A stretch of 64,000 nt of DNA from Nigrospora sphaerica (lineage: Eukaryota; Ascomycota; Sordariomycetes; Amphisphaeriales; Apiosporaceae). Location: contig JAGVVL010000001.1 of NCBI GenBank assembly GCA_018287875.1, forward strand, positions 4,774,001-4,838,000, given 5' to 3'. Both the position numbers and the translations under genes were made by a program. Each line of letters begins with the position of its first letter. Position 1 is the first letter of the stretch. The notes under the pieces are model-generated. The model saw nothing but the letters and a program-made list of their open reading frames with translations. It did no database searches and was not told where the DNA came from. Of the stretch, positions 22,801 through 36,222 are shown one piece after another.

Positions 22801-24936
22801 TCCAAGGCCGACGCGGAGTATAGTGCCGTTGCCGCATGACCACGGCATTCTCCTGGCCGGGCAGCGGTGCCCACGCTATCGGGCCGTCTTGCGAGCAGTC
22901 AATGGCGGGTGGAGTGGCGACGGCAGGGGCCTCAGGACTGCTGATAGGCCGGAACCCCATGGGAAAAGACGCGCCCCGGTCGGGGAGTGGCATCGAGGGC
23001 ACCCGTTCATGCGGGGCCCCGTCTCCACCACGTGGGGAGAGACGTTGCGCGCCCCGGACGCGGTCGGGATTGGTAATATGTATCGTCATCATGCGATGCC
23101 ACAGGGCACACCGGATTTATAGCCAGCTATCAGCCGCTACCTGCCGGCCGGAGTGGGGCCGTCCGCAAAAACGGGAAGGAAGAGAAAAACCGGTTGTCGG
23201 GTTATTTCCGATGCGCTGTCCGAACTGGGCACTTTGACCCTCTCGATGGTTAATGCAGGTACAACCGGCCACTTGAAAAGGCCCGAGCCCCAGAGTTCGT
23301 CGACATCGGTGTGACCCCAAAGGATCGCAGTGGGTAAGTTCTATGGTAGCCATGTGAAAAGGTTACCCAGCCTGGCCTAGCCACGTGCTACGTGCTGGCC
23401 CTGGCGGGACCGACTTACGCCGAGGAATGAGGGGGCCGAGGCTGGATGCGGAGATATAGGGAGGGCAGGGGGAAGGGAGAGAAAGCGGCAGAGGTAAGTG
23501 AAGAGGGGGGTGGACCAACTAAGGGCGGGAGAGAGTTGGGAGGGAGAAGAGAGAAGGGGGGAAGGGGGAAACAGTAGGTCCAATCGTTGGCACGCAAGAC
23601 GCGCTTTCTGTCTGTCGTGATAGTACGTTGAGGCAGCGATGGAGGAAGGAATGGACAGGGCAGGGGCGGGGGCGGGCTTAGCTAAGTCGGCCCTATAAAC
23701 GAGAGAACTAGGCACATAAGTGTGAGAGGCGTATAAAGCAGTGCACATGGGTACAACAAGAAGGATTTTTGCAGTGTTGGCTTTGATGGACCGACCCATG
23801 GCCAGCCAGTGATTTCCACTGTTTCCGCTGGCTGATGTGTATACTCCGGCAGCACCCGTGCCGTATCCTGGCAGCAGAGCCCTCCCACAATTACCAGCTT
23901 GCTTCCCCGTCCAGAGACCCGAGCAGTCTCCAAAGCCCGCCACCATATTACTCCTGAAACCGTCGAGCGCCCACGCCGCCCGCCATTGACGTCGTTTGTT
24001 ACCCACAGCCGTGCGTCCCAACACCCGGAAACGGTCTTGTCCAAAATGACATCGCTTCCAAAGACGCCGCCGGACCTCCAAGTCCGGCCCCAAGGTATTA
24101 CTGGAAACAGCTCTTCGCAGGCGGGCTCGCCCTCGGCGGGCGAGAACCCGGTCTGGAGGTGGGAAAAAAAAAGCAGCAAACCCGTCCGCCTCCTCCCACC
24201 CGAGCCACCCGATCTTCTTCAATCAACTGAGGGGGGGTATCATGATTTCCCGTAGCTTTGCTCCCTTGCATTGCTCCGTCGTCATTACATTAAGAGTGAT
24301 TGACCAGGGCATCATCCAGGCCCGATCGTACTTTGATAATGGCTGCACCCAATCGCTTTCGAGGCCGAATGTGGACGCCGAGAAAGAAAACAAGCCGGCT
24401 GGCGTAAATCCAACGCAAGCTGGTTATTAATTGTACAGTGTGGCGCCGTCGACAGAGCTGATGACCAGAAACAGCTTGCACCAATGCGTGGCGGCCAACT
24501 TGGCCTCCCTTAACCCTCGTGGAGGGTATAATCCTGTGGTATGTTGTGCGCGAAAAAGATCTGCATGGACCGTGCCTAGCTTGGCGACGCCCTCGAGGTG
24601 TTGATGGATTCGATGACGTCTCAATCATACTGCGGTTTGCCAGAGCCGCCGCCCAGCATCGACAGCCTGGGGCCTGCTATGGCGTTGAGCAAAATTGTTG
24701 AAGGGCGTTGAGGGCATCTATTCGGCCCGGTGGCACAGTCCGCGAACGGGGTCTGGCTGCATATCGTCGCCAGACGCACCGGTGTATGCTTGCGCGCCCA
24801 TAACCCCGAAACGGGTTAAAATATTCAGGGCGTAGTGCTGTTCTGCCGGGAACTCGACCGGCACAGCGCGCGGGTGCCGCACGCTGACGGCGACGCTAAG
24901 CTCGCCATCCCATAAGTCGGTATGACCACGTCCCTC

Positions 24937-26804
24937 TCAGCCCCGCTCCTCTCCGGCATGGGTATATGGCCAAATGCCAAAAGGATATAGGCGTAGAGGC
25001 TGGCCGTCATGCCCCACGTCCATCATGTTGGCGTACAGAGGTGTTGACGGCATGCTGTTGTCGCCTGTCTCGAGATAGGCGGGAACATGGCGCTGCGACA
25101 TGTCGGGGAACTCGGTCTGAAACTGCGGTGTCAGCAACGGCTGGTCGGCGGTGAAGTCGAGGCCGGCGCTTAGGGGGTGGCCACCGAAGTTCTGCGGAAC
25201 GAACGACGACAGCATGCCGGGAGTGCCAGGCGGCGTTTTGAGACTGTTGGGCATACCAAACCCAGCCGAGCCGTCTCCAAGCATGAAAGCCTCGTCGTCC
25301 GAGCAGTTGGACACCACAGGCTCATGCACGTCTTGCTGGCCGTAGACGGCAGGTGTCAAAGGAGTCGGAGGAAATGCCGAGGCCAGTGTGCCCGCCGGAG
25401 ACCGGGAATGGTACTGCAGATAGTTCTCCGTGTTTCGGTTGAAGAACATGGGAGACCGCGGGCCGGCGCTTTGCTTCTGTATTCTGCCACCCATGCTGCC
25501 CGTGGAAGAGGCAATCCGGCGCATAGCAGAAGCCGGGCTAGAGGGATCGGTACGCCTCGAGCCTTCCAGCGAGGTCTTGGGGCCGCCTTGCAAGTTGAAC
25601 GGTCGGCTCCGGAGCGAGGCAGCCTGAAGAGCAGCTGGTTTGGCTATGTTTCGGCGCGAGGCAATGTTGGCAGGCGGCGGCGGCGACCTGAAAGAGAAGG
25701 CGGAGTTGCTGGGGTCCTCAGGGATGGTCAGATTTGAGAGGACTGGTCTGGGTCGGCAGAGCGGCGACTCTTCGGGCGCTGTACCCGACGCCGTTGGCGA
25801 CGCTTCCGAGGCCTGCTCATCCGAGGTACATAACTGGTCGCCCAAGAAGGACGGCGGTTTGCCACATCCCCCGTTCGCCATGCGAAAGTACGGGTGGGGC
25901 GTGAATACCATGTCTGGGCTATATTGTTCGTTGCAGGTAAAACCATCGCCTGGGCTGCTCGACATACTGCCCTGTTCCGGCTGCGGCTGGTAGTCCTGGC
26001 CCACTTGGGCGAAGTCATACGACAACTGTTGGTCCGAGGAAGCAAAGTTCAGAGACACGGGAGAATGTATCTCGGCTGCAACGTCCGTCTGGTGAGTCCG
26101 GGTCAGGTGCGGCGGAAAGGGCGATGCCATTTCCTCCGAAAGACGTGCCGCATCGCCATCGCTGTACTGGCCTCCCGCCCGGCTGTCGTCGTCCTCCGAT
26201 GAAGCGTCGTCTTTCGGCGGCAGGTCTGAGGTCAGCCCGGGAAATGGCGCTGACGATGTGCAGGGCGGGACGTTCTCCTCAGTGGGCTCAGTGGTTCTCA
26301 CGGCCGTCTCATCGGGCACTACGGACCCGGCCGTCCCATTTTCAGCCGCCCTAAGGGCTTCATATTCCTCCAGTTTTTTCGTGGTCTTTGCCTTAGCCCG
26401 TCGGTTTTGGAACCAGTTCTAGTGGATGGCAGTGAGCAGACGAACTACACAACAAGAAAGGCATGTGTTCTCACATTGATTCGTGGGCGCTCGAGCATGA
26501 GTTCTTCGGCCAGCATTGCCTTTGTTGCACTGGATGGCTTCGGGTTTTGTTGAAAGACCTTCTCTAGCCTTTCTACCTCCTCCTTGGAGAGCCTCGGCTT
26601 GGATTCCGTCTTCCCGTCGCCCAACGCGGCGTGTTCGGTGTTGAGGTGGCGACCATGCTGAGCGTTGTACATGTACGCCACGCCAGGGAAACCGCCGGCG
26701 TAAACGGCATACTGGTCATCCGGATACTGCATAGACATGGGCTGACCATGGGCGTAGTTGTAGCCTTGGCCGTAGGTCGGCTGGGAACAGAATTGCATGT
26801 CCAT
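24937..26804 (-). CDS. Homeodomain transcription factor
   Basis: Two exons, 26804-26475 and 26418-24937, give 603 residues. The 56-base intron (GTGAGA ... CACTAG) splits the recognition helix: PRIN before it, then NWFQNRRAKAK. The homeodomain spans about 66-125, with the invariant Trp112, Phe113, Asn115 and Arg117 of WFQNRR. The loop between helices 1 and 2 is of ordinary length, so this is a typical rather than TALE homeodomain. The remainder is Ser/Pro/Gly-rich without a recognisable domain. Filamentous ascomycete homeobox factors commonly control conidiation and fruiting-body development; which one this is I cannot say. ATG 26804 is the first ATG in its frame. The C-terminal end is the simplest reading; a further 3' exon is possible. 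Upstream lies a 13-kb gene-free stretch. Confidence 0.88.
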
Positions 26805-27562
26805 GGCGGCGGCGTGACGGAGGAAAGAGGAGGACCGCTGTCCAAAGTGTCGAGAGGCCGTCAAGTCCTCTGATAAGTACACGACCTCGGGTAGCTGCCG
26901 CGAGGCCTCGGCTGTCCTCACTAGCCGGCGGTGGCGATTGCAAGTCGTAAACGGTTATAAAACAGGTGGCGGAAACTCGGGTACAATAGACGGGGGCGGT
27001 CGGTTTGATCTTGTAAAGAACGACTGTAGGTCAGGTGGCCCAACAAACACGACTGGTGAGCCTGGGCGGGCGAGAACGAGCGTGGACGGGCTGGTGCAAG
27101 AGTCGCAGCAGAGAGGTGAATGGACGATGCTCCGGGGTCCAGGCCGTATAAGAGGAAGAGGCAACGAGACAGGCCGAGCAGGAATTGGTGAGACAAGTCC
27201 AGGGAAGTCGAGATGTCGACCAGAGACAGGCAGAGACAAGCGTCGTTTAGGATGGATCAGACGAATAGCACAAGAACGCAAGGAGAGCGGGAAGGGAGGG
27301 GAGTGGCGCGTAGAGAAGTAATTGTACGTCGATCCGCGATGGGATGGCAGACGCAAGTCGCCGCAGGCACAGAAGCAGAACAAGCAGAACAACAACCCTT
27401 GCACGTATGTACGTAGAAGCATGGAGCAGCAGCGTAGTGGGCCTGGGCTGGGATTGTGCAAGCCAACCTGTGATGGGTGGACGATGCCCAGCAGCATGGA
27501 TCCCAAGTATCCGTTCCCCTTGGCTTTCGTCCCAGGATCTAGTCGCTCTTCCCGCTGTCCCA

Positions 27563-27685
27563 CGGGAGGTGGTGGTAGTGGTGGAGGAGGAGATGAGGAC
27601 TTGGTGGAGGAGGAGGAGGAGGACTTGGTGTGGTGGAGGAGGAGGAGGAGGAGATGGCTGGCGAGCAGCAAGGGAGGGGGGGGGG
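27563..27685 (+). repeat. GGA/GGT triplet tract
   Basis: Long run of GGA and GGT triplets followed by a pure G-run (27672-27685), about 760-880 bases upstream of the homeobox ATG. It creates poly-Pro/Ser frames on the minus strand that are not genes. Confidence 0.8.
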
Positions 27686-28443
27686 TTCGTAGTTCGTACA
27701 ATGTACTATACAATGCAGTCGGGACGATGCTGGAGTTTGGGGCAAGGTTGTTGGGTATCCTCTCCTCGTTGTTGCCATCCCATGCCACCAGCGCCATAGA
27801 CTTTCCGTCCGCCTCCCTCGTCTCCTAGTTCGTTCCCGTCCTTTACAGCTGCCGGGTGTGAAGGGCGCGCGCCAGGGCTCACCGGTACTGTGTACATGGC
27901 TTGCCGAGCGCGAGATTTGGGGTGGGGCGAACCCCAAGGAGCCTTGCCTGAGAGGAAACGGTTAGACCTGGTGACACAGGAAGAGCCGTACCTGTCTGTA
28001 CCCGGATGCGATTCCACCCTCCGCGCGGGCGTGCTCGCGCGCGCGCTGAGAGAGATGACGGACCAGGGACGGATTAGTTGAATTGTATGATTACCACTTC
28101 TCCCTGCCGGGAGACAGGGATGGGTGACAGGGGTGGCAGCGGTGCAGGGGTGTGGGTGGAAGAAGCCCACGCGGGTCTGGGCGGCGACGGCGGGCCTTCT
28201 TATTTTCATCCACACCCATCTTTCGCGAAGCGCACAGCCCTTTCGTCCCACGGGATCCCATCCTGTCCTGGCTTCACCACTTGCTCCCTGCGTCGTTTGC
28301 CTGCCTGCATGCGCTTGCTCTGGCTGACCGATTCACCAACTGGCCTCGGCCTGAACGGAGAGGGGGGGCCTCCCCGGCCGCGGCCGCTCTGGCACTTGGG
28401 ACCCGTATCCCACGTTAGCTGATCAGCACCGACACCTCCCTAC

Positions 28444-28490
28444 GATGGCATGGCACGGCACGACATGGTATGACATGGCATTGCCATGGC
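28444..28490. repeat. Degenerate CATGG pentamer array
   Basis: About nine consecutive 5-base units matching CATGG with one-base variants (CACGG, CACGA, TATGA), ending in CCATGG. Confidence 0.75.
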
Positions 28491-29283
28491 CGGGTGGCGG
28501 GCGTACATGTCTACTGAGTATATGTAATTTGTGTGTTGATAATTGTCGAGGCTGGTGTACATGGCCGAGAACTGAATTTTGTAGCTACGTTGCGTGGGTT
28601 GGTTTCTAAGTGCCTGCTCCGTCTTGGGTGGTGGGCGGTCGGGTCGGGCCAATTCTGCCGGGGGCCTGACTACATGAACGCCGACAGACTTGCCGTCCCA
28701 TGGCCTCGGTGGCTTGTCAGACCGCGGGCGGCCCTACTGAAGGCTGACGCGACAAAGAGGAAGACGGAATATGTACAGACAAACAAACCCCCGCGTACCT
28801 ACAAGACAGCTGCATACAAAACACACATCCGTGAACAGGAACTTGGGACGGGCGGGCGGGATTACGAACAAGGGACGTCCCTCTTGTCCTAATCCATCCC
28901 ATCCCAGCCCAGCTGCAAGCTTGTGCATGGCCCCCGGCCAGGGTAGGCTACACCGTTACCGTCCCTCTCATTCGTGTGGGATGTACAACTGCAGAGACCC
29001 CTACCCGTATACAAGTGATCTCGTCTTCTCATCTCACACGCCCCCCATCCATCATCAGCCAGTCCCTTGTACCATCAAGGTATGTTCCCATCCACCCGCT
29101 CGTGGGGTAGGTATATGCCTCTTTCTCACCCACCACTTACTCTCTCTCCCTCACTCATCATCCAAAGTCATTCGACCAATCCTCACCCGCTCCCCTAATG
29201 CCCTGTCTCCTCCATTCCCTCCTCACCCTCCCGCCCCCCCTCGTCCTCCTTTTCCCTGCAAAGACAAACCCGATTATCCAACT

Positions 29284-29325
29284 TGGGAGGCGGGGTCGGG
29301 GTTTGGGTGTTTTGGGGGGGGGGGG
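29284..29325 (+). repeat. G-quadruplex-type motif with G12 run
   Basis: Five closely spaced runs of three or more G on the plus strand, ending in twelve consecutive G (29314-29325), satisfy the usual G3+N1-7 rule. Confidence 0.75.
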
Positions 29326-32300
29326 CGTGGCGGTATATACATCCATTCATACCCGAGCATGCCCGAGGATGTTTGGTGGTGTTGGCGGGGGAAAAGCCGG
29401 CATCCATCCCAAATGGGCTATGGCGACGGTACCGCTCGACCACGCGCGCCAACAGGAGGGCCGGCCCCTAGGCTAGGGCAAAGTTTCTTTGCTTTTCTTT
29501 CTTCCTAGGCAATTCATAACTAGGCGGCGGAGCCCGCCTCTGCCCCCCGCGAGCCCTCAGACTCAACAGGCCAAGAGGCCCTCTAACCCTCTCCCCCTTC
29601 ACATGCGCCCCTGTTAGCGAAGTGGGAGAGCTGAAACCTGGCACATTGTGGCAGACCGAACGCAAATCAGCCCGTGGTGCTCGCCACAATCCAACATGGA
29701 TCCCTGCGGTCGACAAGGCGCCCTGGACAACCTCGTCTGGTGCTCCTTGGTGAATAAAAAAGTGCCGGGGGGGTGCAAATCTGATGATCTCTTTGGAGTT
29801 GAAGTGCACGCAATGCTCATTAGCCATCTTGACACACGGCACTAAAAACCACATTACCCACCATACTCTCCGTACATGCTCAGGCCTGGGCGGGCTGGCG
29901 GCTCGCCGATTCCCAGCGGCGTGGATAAGTCGGTATAGCCTACATACATGGACTCGCTGTGTACCTATGCAATCACGTACATACCTACCTAAGCACCTGC
30001 AAAGGTACCTACCGACTTGGCCCTGGATGGTGTGGAGGTACGGGCAATGGCAAAGCTCTTGACCGAGGTGGCCGTAAGGGCTGGGCAAGACAAGCGCTCG
30101 AGTCTGTCCGCGCTGGGGGGTGAACCATTGAATCTCTCTCTGCTCCTCCCTCCCTTTCCCCCCACGTCCCACGAGACCGTGTCTCGGCGTCTTTCAGCAC
30201 AAAGAGCACAGCGTGCTTGACCGGACTCGCAGTGGCACGAGCGCCGCGCCGCTCCGCGCCGAAGTCGTCAGTCGGCGTTTTGCCCCCTCATGACCCAGAC
30301 CGCCTGCCTAAAGGTGCGGCTTCGTGAAACACGAAAGAGCCCATGACGGCGCAGGTAGGGGCGTGCGACCTTTCGCAGGCAAAGCATGCAAAGGCATGGG
30401 TGCGGCAGGCCTCCTTTCGTTACGGTAGCAATGGGGGCCGCCGTTATGCTTCTTTCTCTGATGACACTCTGCCTCGTGTGCCGCAACCCCCATATAGGTT
30501 GTACTAGGGACTACTTTAGTCGCGTACCTACCTCTTTCCAGTGGTGGATGGGGCCATCCGGCTGCCGCTGCTGCTACAGACTGGAGGGCTAGGGCTCCAT
30601 CGCAACAAAGGCCGGGACGGTCAGTACTTACAAGTTGCGACGCACGTAAGGAGGTATGTCCCGGGAGAGGCAGTGTAGCAATTAATCATCCGCGTGCATG
30701 GCGGCCAACACTGGGCCTCTTCGTGCATGCCCGCCCGCGCTCCCGCGCTCCCGCCCGTCCGTTCGGCTGGCCCTTTGGGGTATCGACGACCGACTCGTCC
30801 TCGTCCTCGTCCTCGGTCGTCGACCATCCCGTGGTTCCCATGTTTCCGTTTGCCCCTCCCCCCTTCCCGCCATTCCTCCCACTTGTTAGTCATCAGGGTC
30901 TCTCGTGCCTATAGTACGTCACCCCTGGGGCTAGGTTGTCTGTCATTATGATCAACTCCCACCCGACAGATTGTTCCGTCGCATTTCAGGCAGCCTGGTT
31001 TGTGCGTGCGTACGTGCGTGCGCCCGCCGCTCTTTCGTGCGCGTGCGCGTGCGCTGGAGGATGGCAAAGTAGGAAGTAATGGATGTGCGAGTACTGTGTA
31101 TGTGGTTTAGTGGATCGCCTGCCAAGCCACCCACCCATCCATCCGTCCAATCCACCACCATGGGCGGTGCCTGTCCACCCGTCTCCCCGTGTGACGTCCC
31201 ATGTTGGGGGGAAATGGACGATGGAAACCTGCGTGTGTACCCGTCGTCACTCGCTGGCAGATTGCGTGTCTCCGGGGGCCCAGCGCGAGGAGAGAGGGAG
31301 GCACGCCGTCCCGGACCACAGCAGGGAGGGGCTGGCGAGAGCACAACGAGAAACAATTGGCTTTGTTGTCTTAGCATCAGGGTACGACGTCCGGATTCCA
31401 TGCCCTGGCGAGCGAGCGAGCGAGCTGAGCATCTGGTACCAGGGGCTGCAAGGAACCGACATCACGTGCCCTGGCCCCATCTCGATATTCGCTGTTCCTT
31501 TTACCCCTAGCCGTGGTCCTGTACTTGATCCCACCGGGGGCGCACTGTAGTTGTAAGTAGTTGCAGGTAGGCACAGCGCATGCGGCGTCTCGACTGAACC
31601 CGGCATCTACTGTTGGTTGTACGGGAACCCAGTTTGCGCCGTCATGGTTACGGCGAGGCAGCTAAGGTTGTTTGTCATCCCCAGCTTCGAAACGGCAGGC
31701 ACAACGCTCATCTCTTAGCAACGTCATTCCTTTTTTTGGTCTGGCACTCTTGCTCGTTTCTTTTCCCCTTCTCCCCGTCGGCAGTGGAGCTTGCGGTGCA
31801 GAGCCGTCCAACCCGTCACATGATCGCCGAGTGGGACTTGCTGTTGCTTTCCATCAACCCATGGGTGATAGTGACATCCATGGATCCCAAAGGTTGCCCT
31901 GCCTATCCGTACACCGTAAGGACCGACCGGGCCCTAGGCGCCTTTTGACGTGACAGCAGGTCACCTAGATAGGCGGTATTGTAGTTGTAGATCAGCAGGC
32001 GGGCTGGCAAGCGGGCCCCTGGTTCACGATGCCGTCCGCGGCGAGCCAAGGAGTTGACACCCTGCAAATCACCCACCCCCCCCTACCCAGTCTTCTTCCA
32101 CCGTAGTGAAAGATGCCGCAGTTATCCATGGGCGGTACACGGTGCGGTTCGCTCTGGGGAGACTGCCTCTCTATACTCGAGGGGCTCAGCCCAGCCACCC
32201 CAGTGTATGGTACATTCGGCATCCCTGTCCGCATACATACTTACACAGTCGTACTTCGCTGTGTGCACATACTTGCTCACGCAAGCCTCGTCTTCTGCCT

Positions 32301-35300
32301 GCCGTAGTGGCCTAGACGGGTACCTAGGTATAGTATGTAGGTATCACGTAGGTACGCGTTAGCGGCATGAGGGGGAGGTGGGCGTCCAATGGCCGGCGGT
32401 GACCTGTTTCCAGCCACTGGGCAGATCCGCCCATGCCCTTCGGATTGTCGCCCGTCACGCAACTCCTGCGCGTCCTGCGGAAGCACCGAACCCCCGACAC
32501 CACCGCGGGGCTCGTGGGCACGACTGTTATCTATCCTTTCTGGGACTGTCCGTATTGAGGTTACGGGTCCAGGCGGCCGGGCAGTATCCGTTTGGGCGGT
32601 TTGGAAGCGCGCGAGCCAGCCGACCGACGGTCTTGTCGCCCCGGGCGGTGGCTGGTGAGGTGGTCGATGTGCCCAACCGTCTCCCGTCGCTCGTCATCGC
32701 CATTCAGCAGCGAAGGCGTCCTTCGCCGACCAACGGGGGACCCCGTCAAACTCAACAACACGGCTGCTTTGGAACCACGACATGGCTAGTCTTGGGCACG
32801 TCCTTGAGTGGGCGGCGAGAGAGAAATAGAGAGAGAGAGGGGCGTGCACACTTACACACGCTGGAAGCAAAGCCCCTACTGGTGAAGGAGGGCTGACACA
32901 CGCTTCCGCAAGCGGGCATGGATGGCACCCTCTTCCCCCCTCACTCGTCCAATCCATCCCATGTTACCCCATCACCAGCGTCGGCGGTCGACGGGCGCGT
33001 GGTATTGAGCGAGGTCCGCGCCGCAGCGTTACACTGCGTACGGGCTGCGCGCGCCACGTCCAGCCAGAGTCGGCCGTGCTATTTTGGTACTGTCCGGATT
33101 GGAACACCCAGCTCAGCGCAGCATCCTTCCGTCACTGGTGGACCGCGAGGGGGCCTATGCAGCCCAACCACACTACACCAGGACTGTCGACATGGGATGG
33201 ATGGAAAGGGTTGCTCATCGACTTCTGCGTTGACCCAGAGGCCAAGGCTCCTTGCAGAACCCCCCTCCCCCATCCCCATGCAGCCAGTCAGTCCATGCCC
33301 GGAGTACATGCCCGTGCATCCCTACGCCAGGGAGGGCTCTCTGTACCCTTTTGGCCTACCCCAGTATTCCCTTGCTCGCAATGGAGGTGACCTACTTTCT
33401 GCCTCCATCTTGCTCTCGGCCTGTCCTTCTGTCCCCCTTCCCGCCTTCCCCTCGGGCAACCAACCCATGGGCCAAGCAGCTGGTACAGTTGGGGAGGTCG
33501 TTTACCGCAGGCAAAGGCTGGCACTCCCGTTACGGAAGTGCCGACCGTCGCCCCTGGCAACCTACCTGTCTGCCGTTACCGGACCTCTACTTATTCCCGT
33601 ACTGACGTACTACCGTAAGTACACCACGTAGTTGGAGGTAAGCAAACAGGCTCGGGTACGTAGGACCTGTATATGTGCCACAGGGTGCGGCTCGGAACGC
33701 CTTGTCGTTACATAGCCCACCCCCGGCAGACGAGGCTTCCAAGCCTGTTCCGTATCCCAGGGTCAGGTGGGTGACGGCGTAGTAGTGAGCTGCGCCGAGC
33801 AGTGCAAGATTTCTTAAGATGTGCAATATAGCTTGTCACGCTTCGACTGTAACAGCGGGGCGGATGATTATTTCTGGCCGCTGCCCGATGGGTGACACTG
33901 GGCATCCAGGGCATTGGAGCCGTGCCAAACACAGCCAATCAAACAGCACAGCCAAGCATCCGGGCTGCATGGGGGGCCTAGCAACTTGTAATAGCCAGCG
34001 ACGAGCCAGCCGGCCTGTCAATGACAACACCACGACGCCGATGGCGAAATCGTAACAGCGACGGCGACAATGACACCGAAGGCATACACACATGGACAGA
34101 CACAAGCAAGAGCAGCTAGCTAGCTGGGGGGGAGGGGAAGAGAAGGGACGAGCGCCGTCGCTGATCGCCGCGCTCGCTGCCGATCGGTACCCTGGGCCTC
34201 GGCGCCGGTGAGAGCGATGGATGCCTGTCGACAGCAGATCCGAGTGACCCTGCCCACCCAAAGCCCCTTCCAGGTGCCCCTCAGTCGCGCCCGGACGGCC
34301 TTGGTTCCGGCCGTGGGGCTCTCGTGTCGATCCGTCCAGACCGCTGCGAAAGCAGCCGGCAACAGTCGACCGCCGGTGACTAATTAGGTGATGCTCACAT
34401 TCAGCTGTCGGATCAGGGGTGCTGAAGAGAGCTGGCGGGTGGGTCCCTAACTGTACGAAAGGGGGGAAAGAAAAAGGAAAGAAAACACGACAGGGCGGTT
34501 CTGCACTGCTTATCATGAGGAACCCTTGCTCCGTCGGACCACCCCTCTCCAGGCCATGTATAACCTACGGGGAACGAATTGGCCAGGGCACACATTTGCA
34601 GATTCCACGATCCACACAACTCCAGCCGGCATGGATGCCAGCGCATATGCAGGCCGGCTGTGGGATCCTATTGTACGTTCGGGCACAAATCGTTGCTGCG
34701 GCCCTGGGCGGATGCAGTAGGAGGCCGTTATATGACTGGCCAACACTGCCCCAGCATGCAGCGCCATGGGGGTGAGGGGGGGTTTCGTTTTCTCTCTTCC
34801 TGTCCCCTCCTCTCTCTCTATACCACTATAGGTGGGTGTGGGTAGGCGGGTGTGAGTGATGATGTATCTAACGTACGGTGTAACTCCTAGTTACCGATGG
34901 GGTTGCTACAAGGGGATGGGTACTGCGTAGATGCTTGCGGTAGGGAGTGTACAACTACTTTGTACGGTGAACGGAATGGAGTACGGATGTCCAAACAGCC
35001 GGGTACGTGAGGCGGAGGGTCCGGTGGAGGGCGGCGGGTTTGCTCGGTCCTTGCCGACTGGCTGCTGGCCTCGGCACCTCCTGAAGAGCACGACCTTATT
35101 TCGCGGAATGTAATCCAACGACGTCAGGTCAAAGGTTGCCATCAGTCAGGAGGAGTAGTAGTCGAAGAGAAAGTGAGCCTAGAACAGAGGAAAAATCCAG
35201 TCCAGCAGCCAGGGCCGAGCTGGATGCGGGCGGCTGCGTACCGTTGCCCATTCAGGGCAGTTTTTGCGAGTCATGCACCTGGGCTGTAACGAGCCGTCTT

Positions 35301-36195
35301 TTCAACATACCACCAACCCCCTCTCGCCCTCCCTCTTTGTCTTTCTCTCTGCCTCTCTTCCTCAGTAGCCAGGGCCCCAAACAGCAATTGCTTCCGCCTT
35401 TTCCCTGCCTTGGAGGGCTGGCCCAGCCACTAACAGTAGGGCCGGTGGGCAGGCGCCCGACAGAGAGGAAACTCCATCTTAGCGGGCTGGTGCCGGCGTG
35501 CCGGCTCCTTAGTCTGCCCGTTCAGCAACTCTAAGCGACTACGAAGGTCTTTCTCGGATACCGGCTGGCTGCTTGTGCGTGTTGGTCTATGCACCCACGA
35601 CCAGCCCTCCCCTCCCTCTTCCCCGTGGTGGCTTGGGTTCGAGGAGTGCGCACGGAGAAAGATCAGGACCCCCCGGCCCATCGAGGCCGTTATCGCTCCG
35701 TTGACACCGCACATCGGCTGAGGTATGGGGCGTTCCATGGAGCGTACGGATCCGTACGTGCCATTACCAGCCGGGGTTCGCAAGGAGGAGACTGCTGGGC
35801 GAACCCCGGGCACGGATTCGCCCTGTCCACGTAGCCCGGAGAGGGGGGGACGACAAGGCGTCGTCGTCACATCCGAGTCGGACACGACAGCGTGACGCCC
35901 CATACGTAATTGCTCCCCTCCCGACTACGGGGGTGCTAATGGTCGGGCTTCCAAGACCGTGGTCGCGATACCGGGATGGTGGGTTTTTGTCTCTTTGCTT
36001 TTGCAGCGCGGCTAGATGTGCTTGAAGGCTCCTACTGTTTAGAGGGGCCCTTTCACGTTGGGTACGGTGCTGCTGAGGCTCCAGTGCGTCGATGGGGCGA
36101 GCCGCCGCCACCTTCAAACTGTTCCTCTACAGCGCTATAATGCGGTAGGCTAACATTGGGATCAAGCCATCCGCTAAGTTCTTTCACGTATGTAC

Positions 36196-36222
36196 CTCCA
36201 CCTCCCCCTCCCCCTCCCCCCG
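36196..36222 (-). repeat. C-rich tract (G-quadruplex type on minus strand)
   Basis: Repeated CCCCCT-like units give several G5 runs on the minus strand. Confidence 0.7.

Larger units (their letters stand above)
22537..24936. other. Intergenic region, carboxylesterase upstream / homeobox downstream
   Basis: About 2.4 kb. It contains the TATA-like box and minisatellite listed separately, CACGTG at 23392-23397, and a purine-rich stretch (23450-23575). A 281-codon minus frame at 23377-24222 is compositionally skewed and has no domain; I do not call it a gene. Confidence 0.5.

Noticed and set aside
23377..24222. 281-codon minus-strand frame
   Set aside because: Skewed composition, no domain, no supporting splice or start context.
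26955..27797. 280-codon minus-strand frame upstream of the homeobox gene
   Set aside because: Built on the GGA/GGT tract; poly-Pro/Ser/Leu composition and no ATG-proximal conserved part. Could be 5' leader, not a gene.
32918..33631. 237-codon plus-strand frame in the gene-free region
   Set aside because: Random-like composition rich in Pro, Ser and Cys; no recognisable motif; similar frames occur on both strands nearby.
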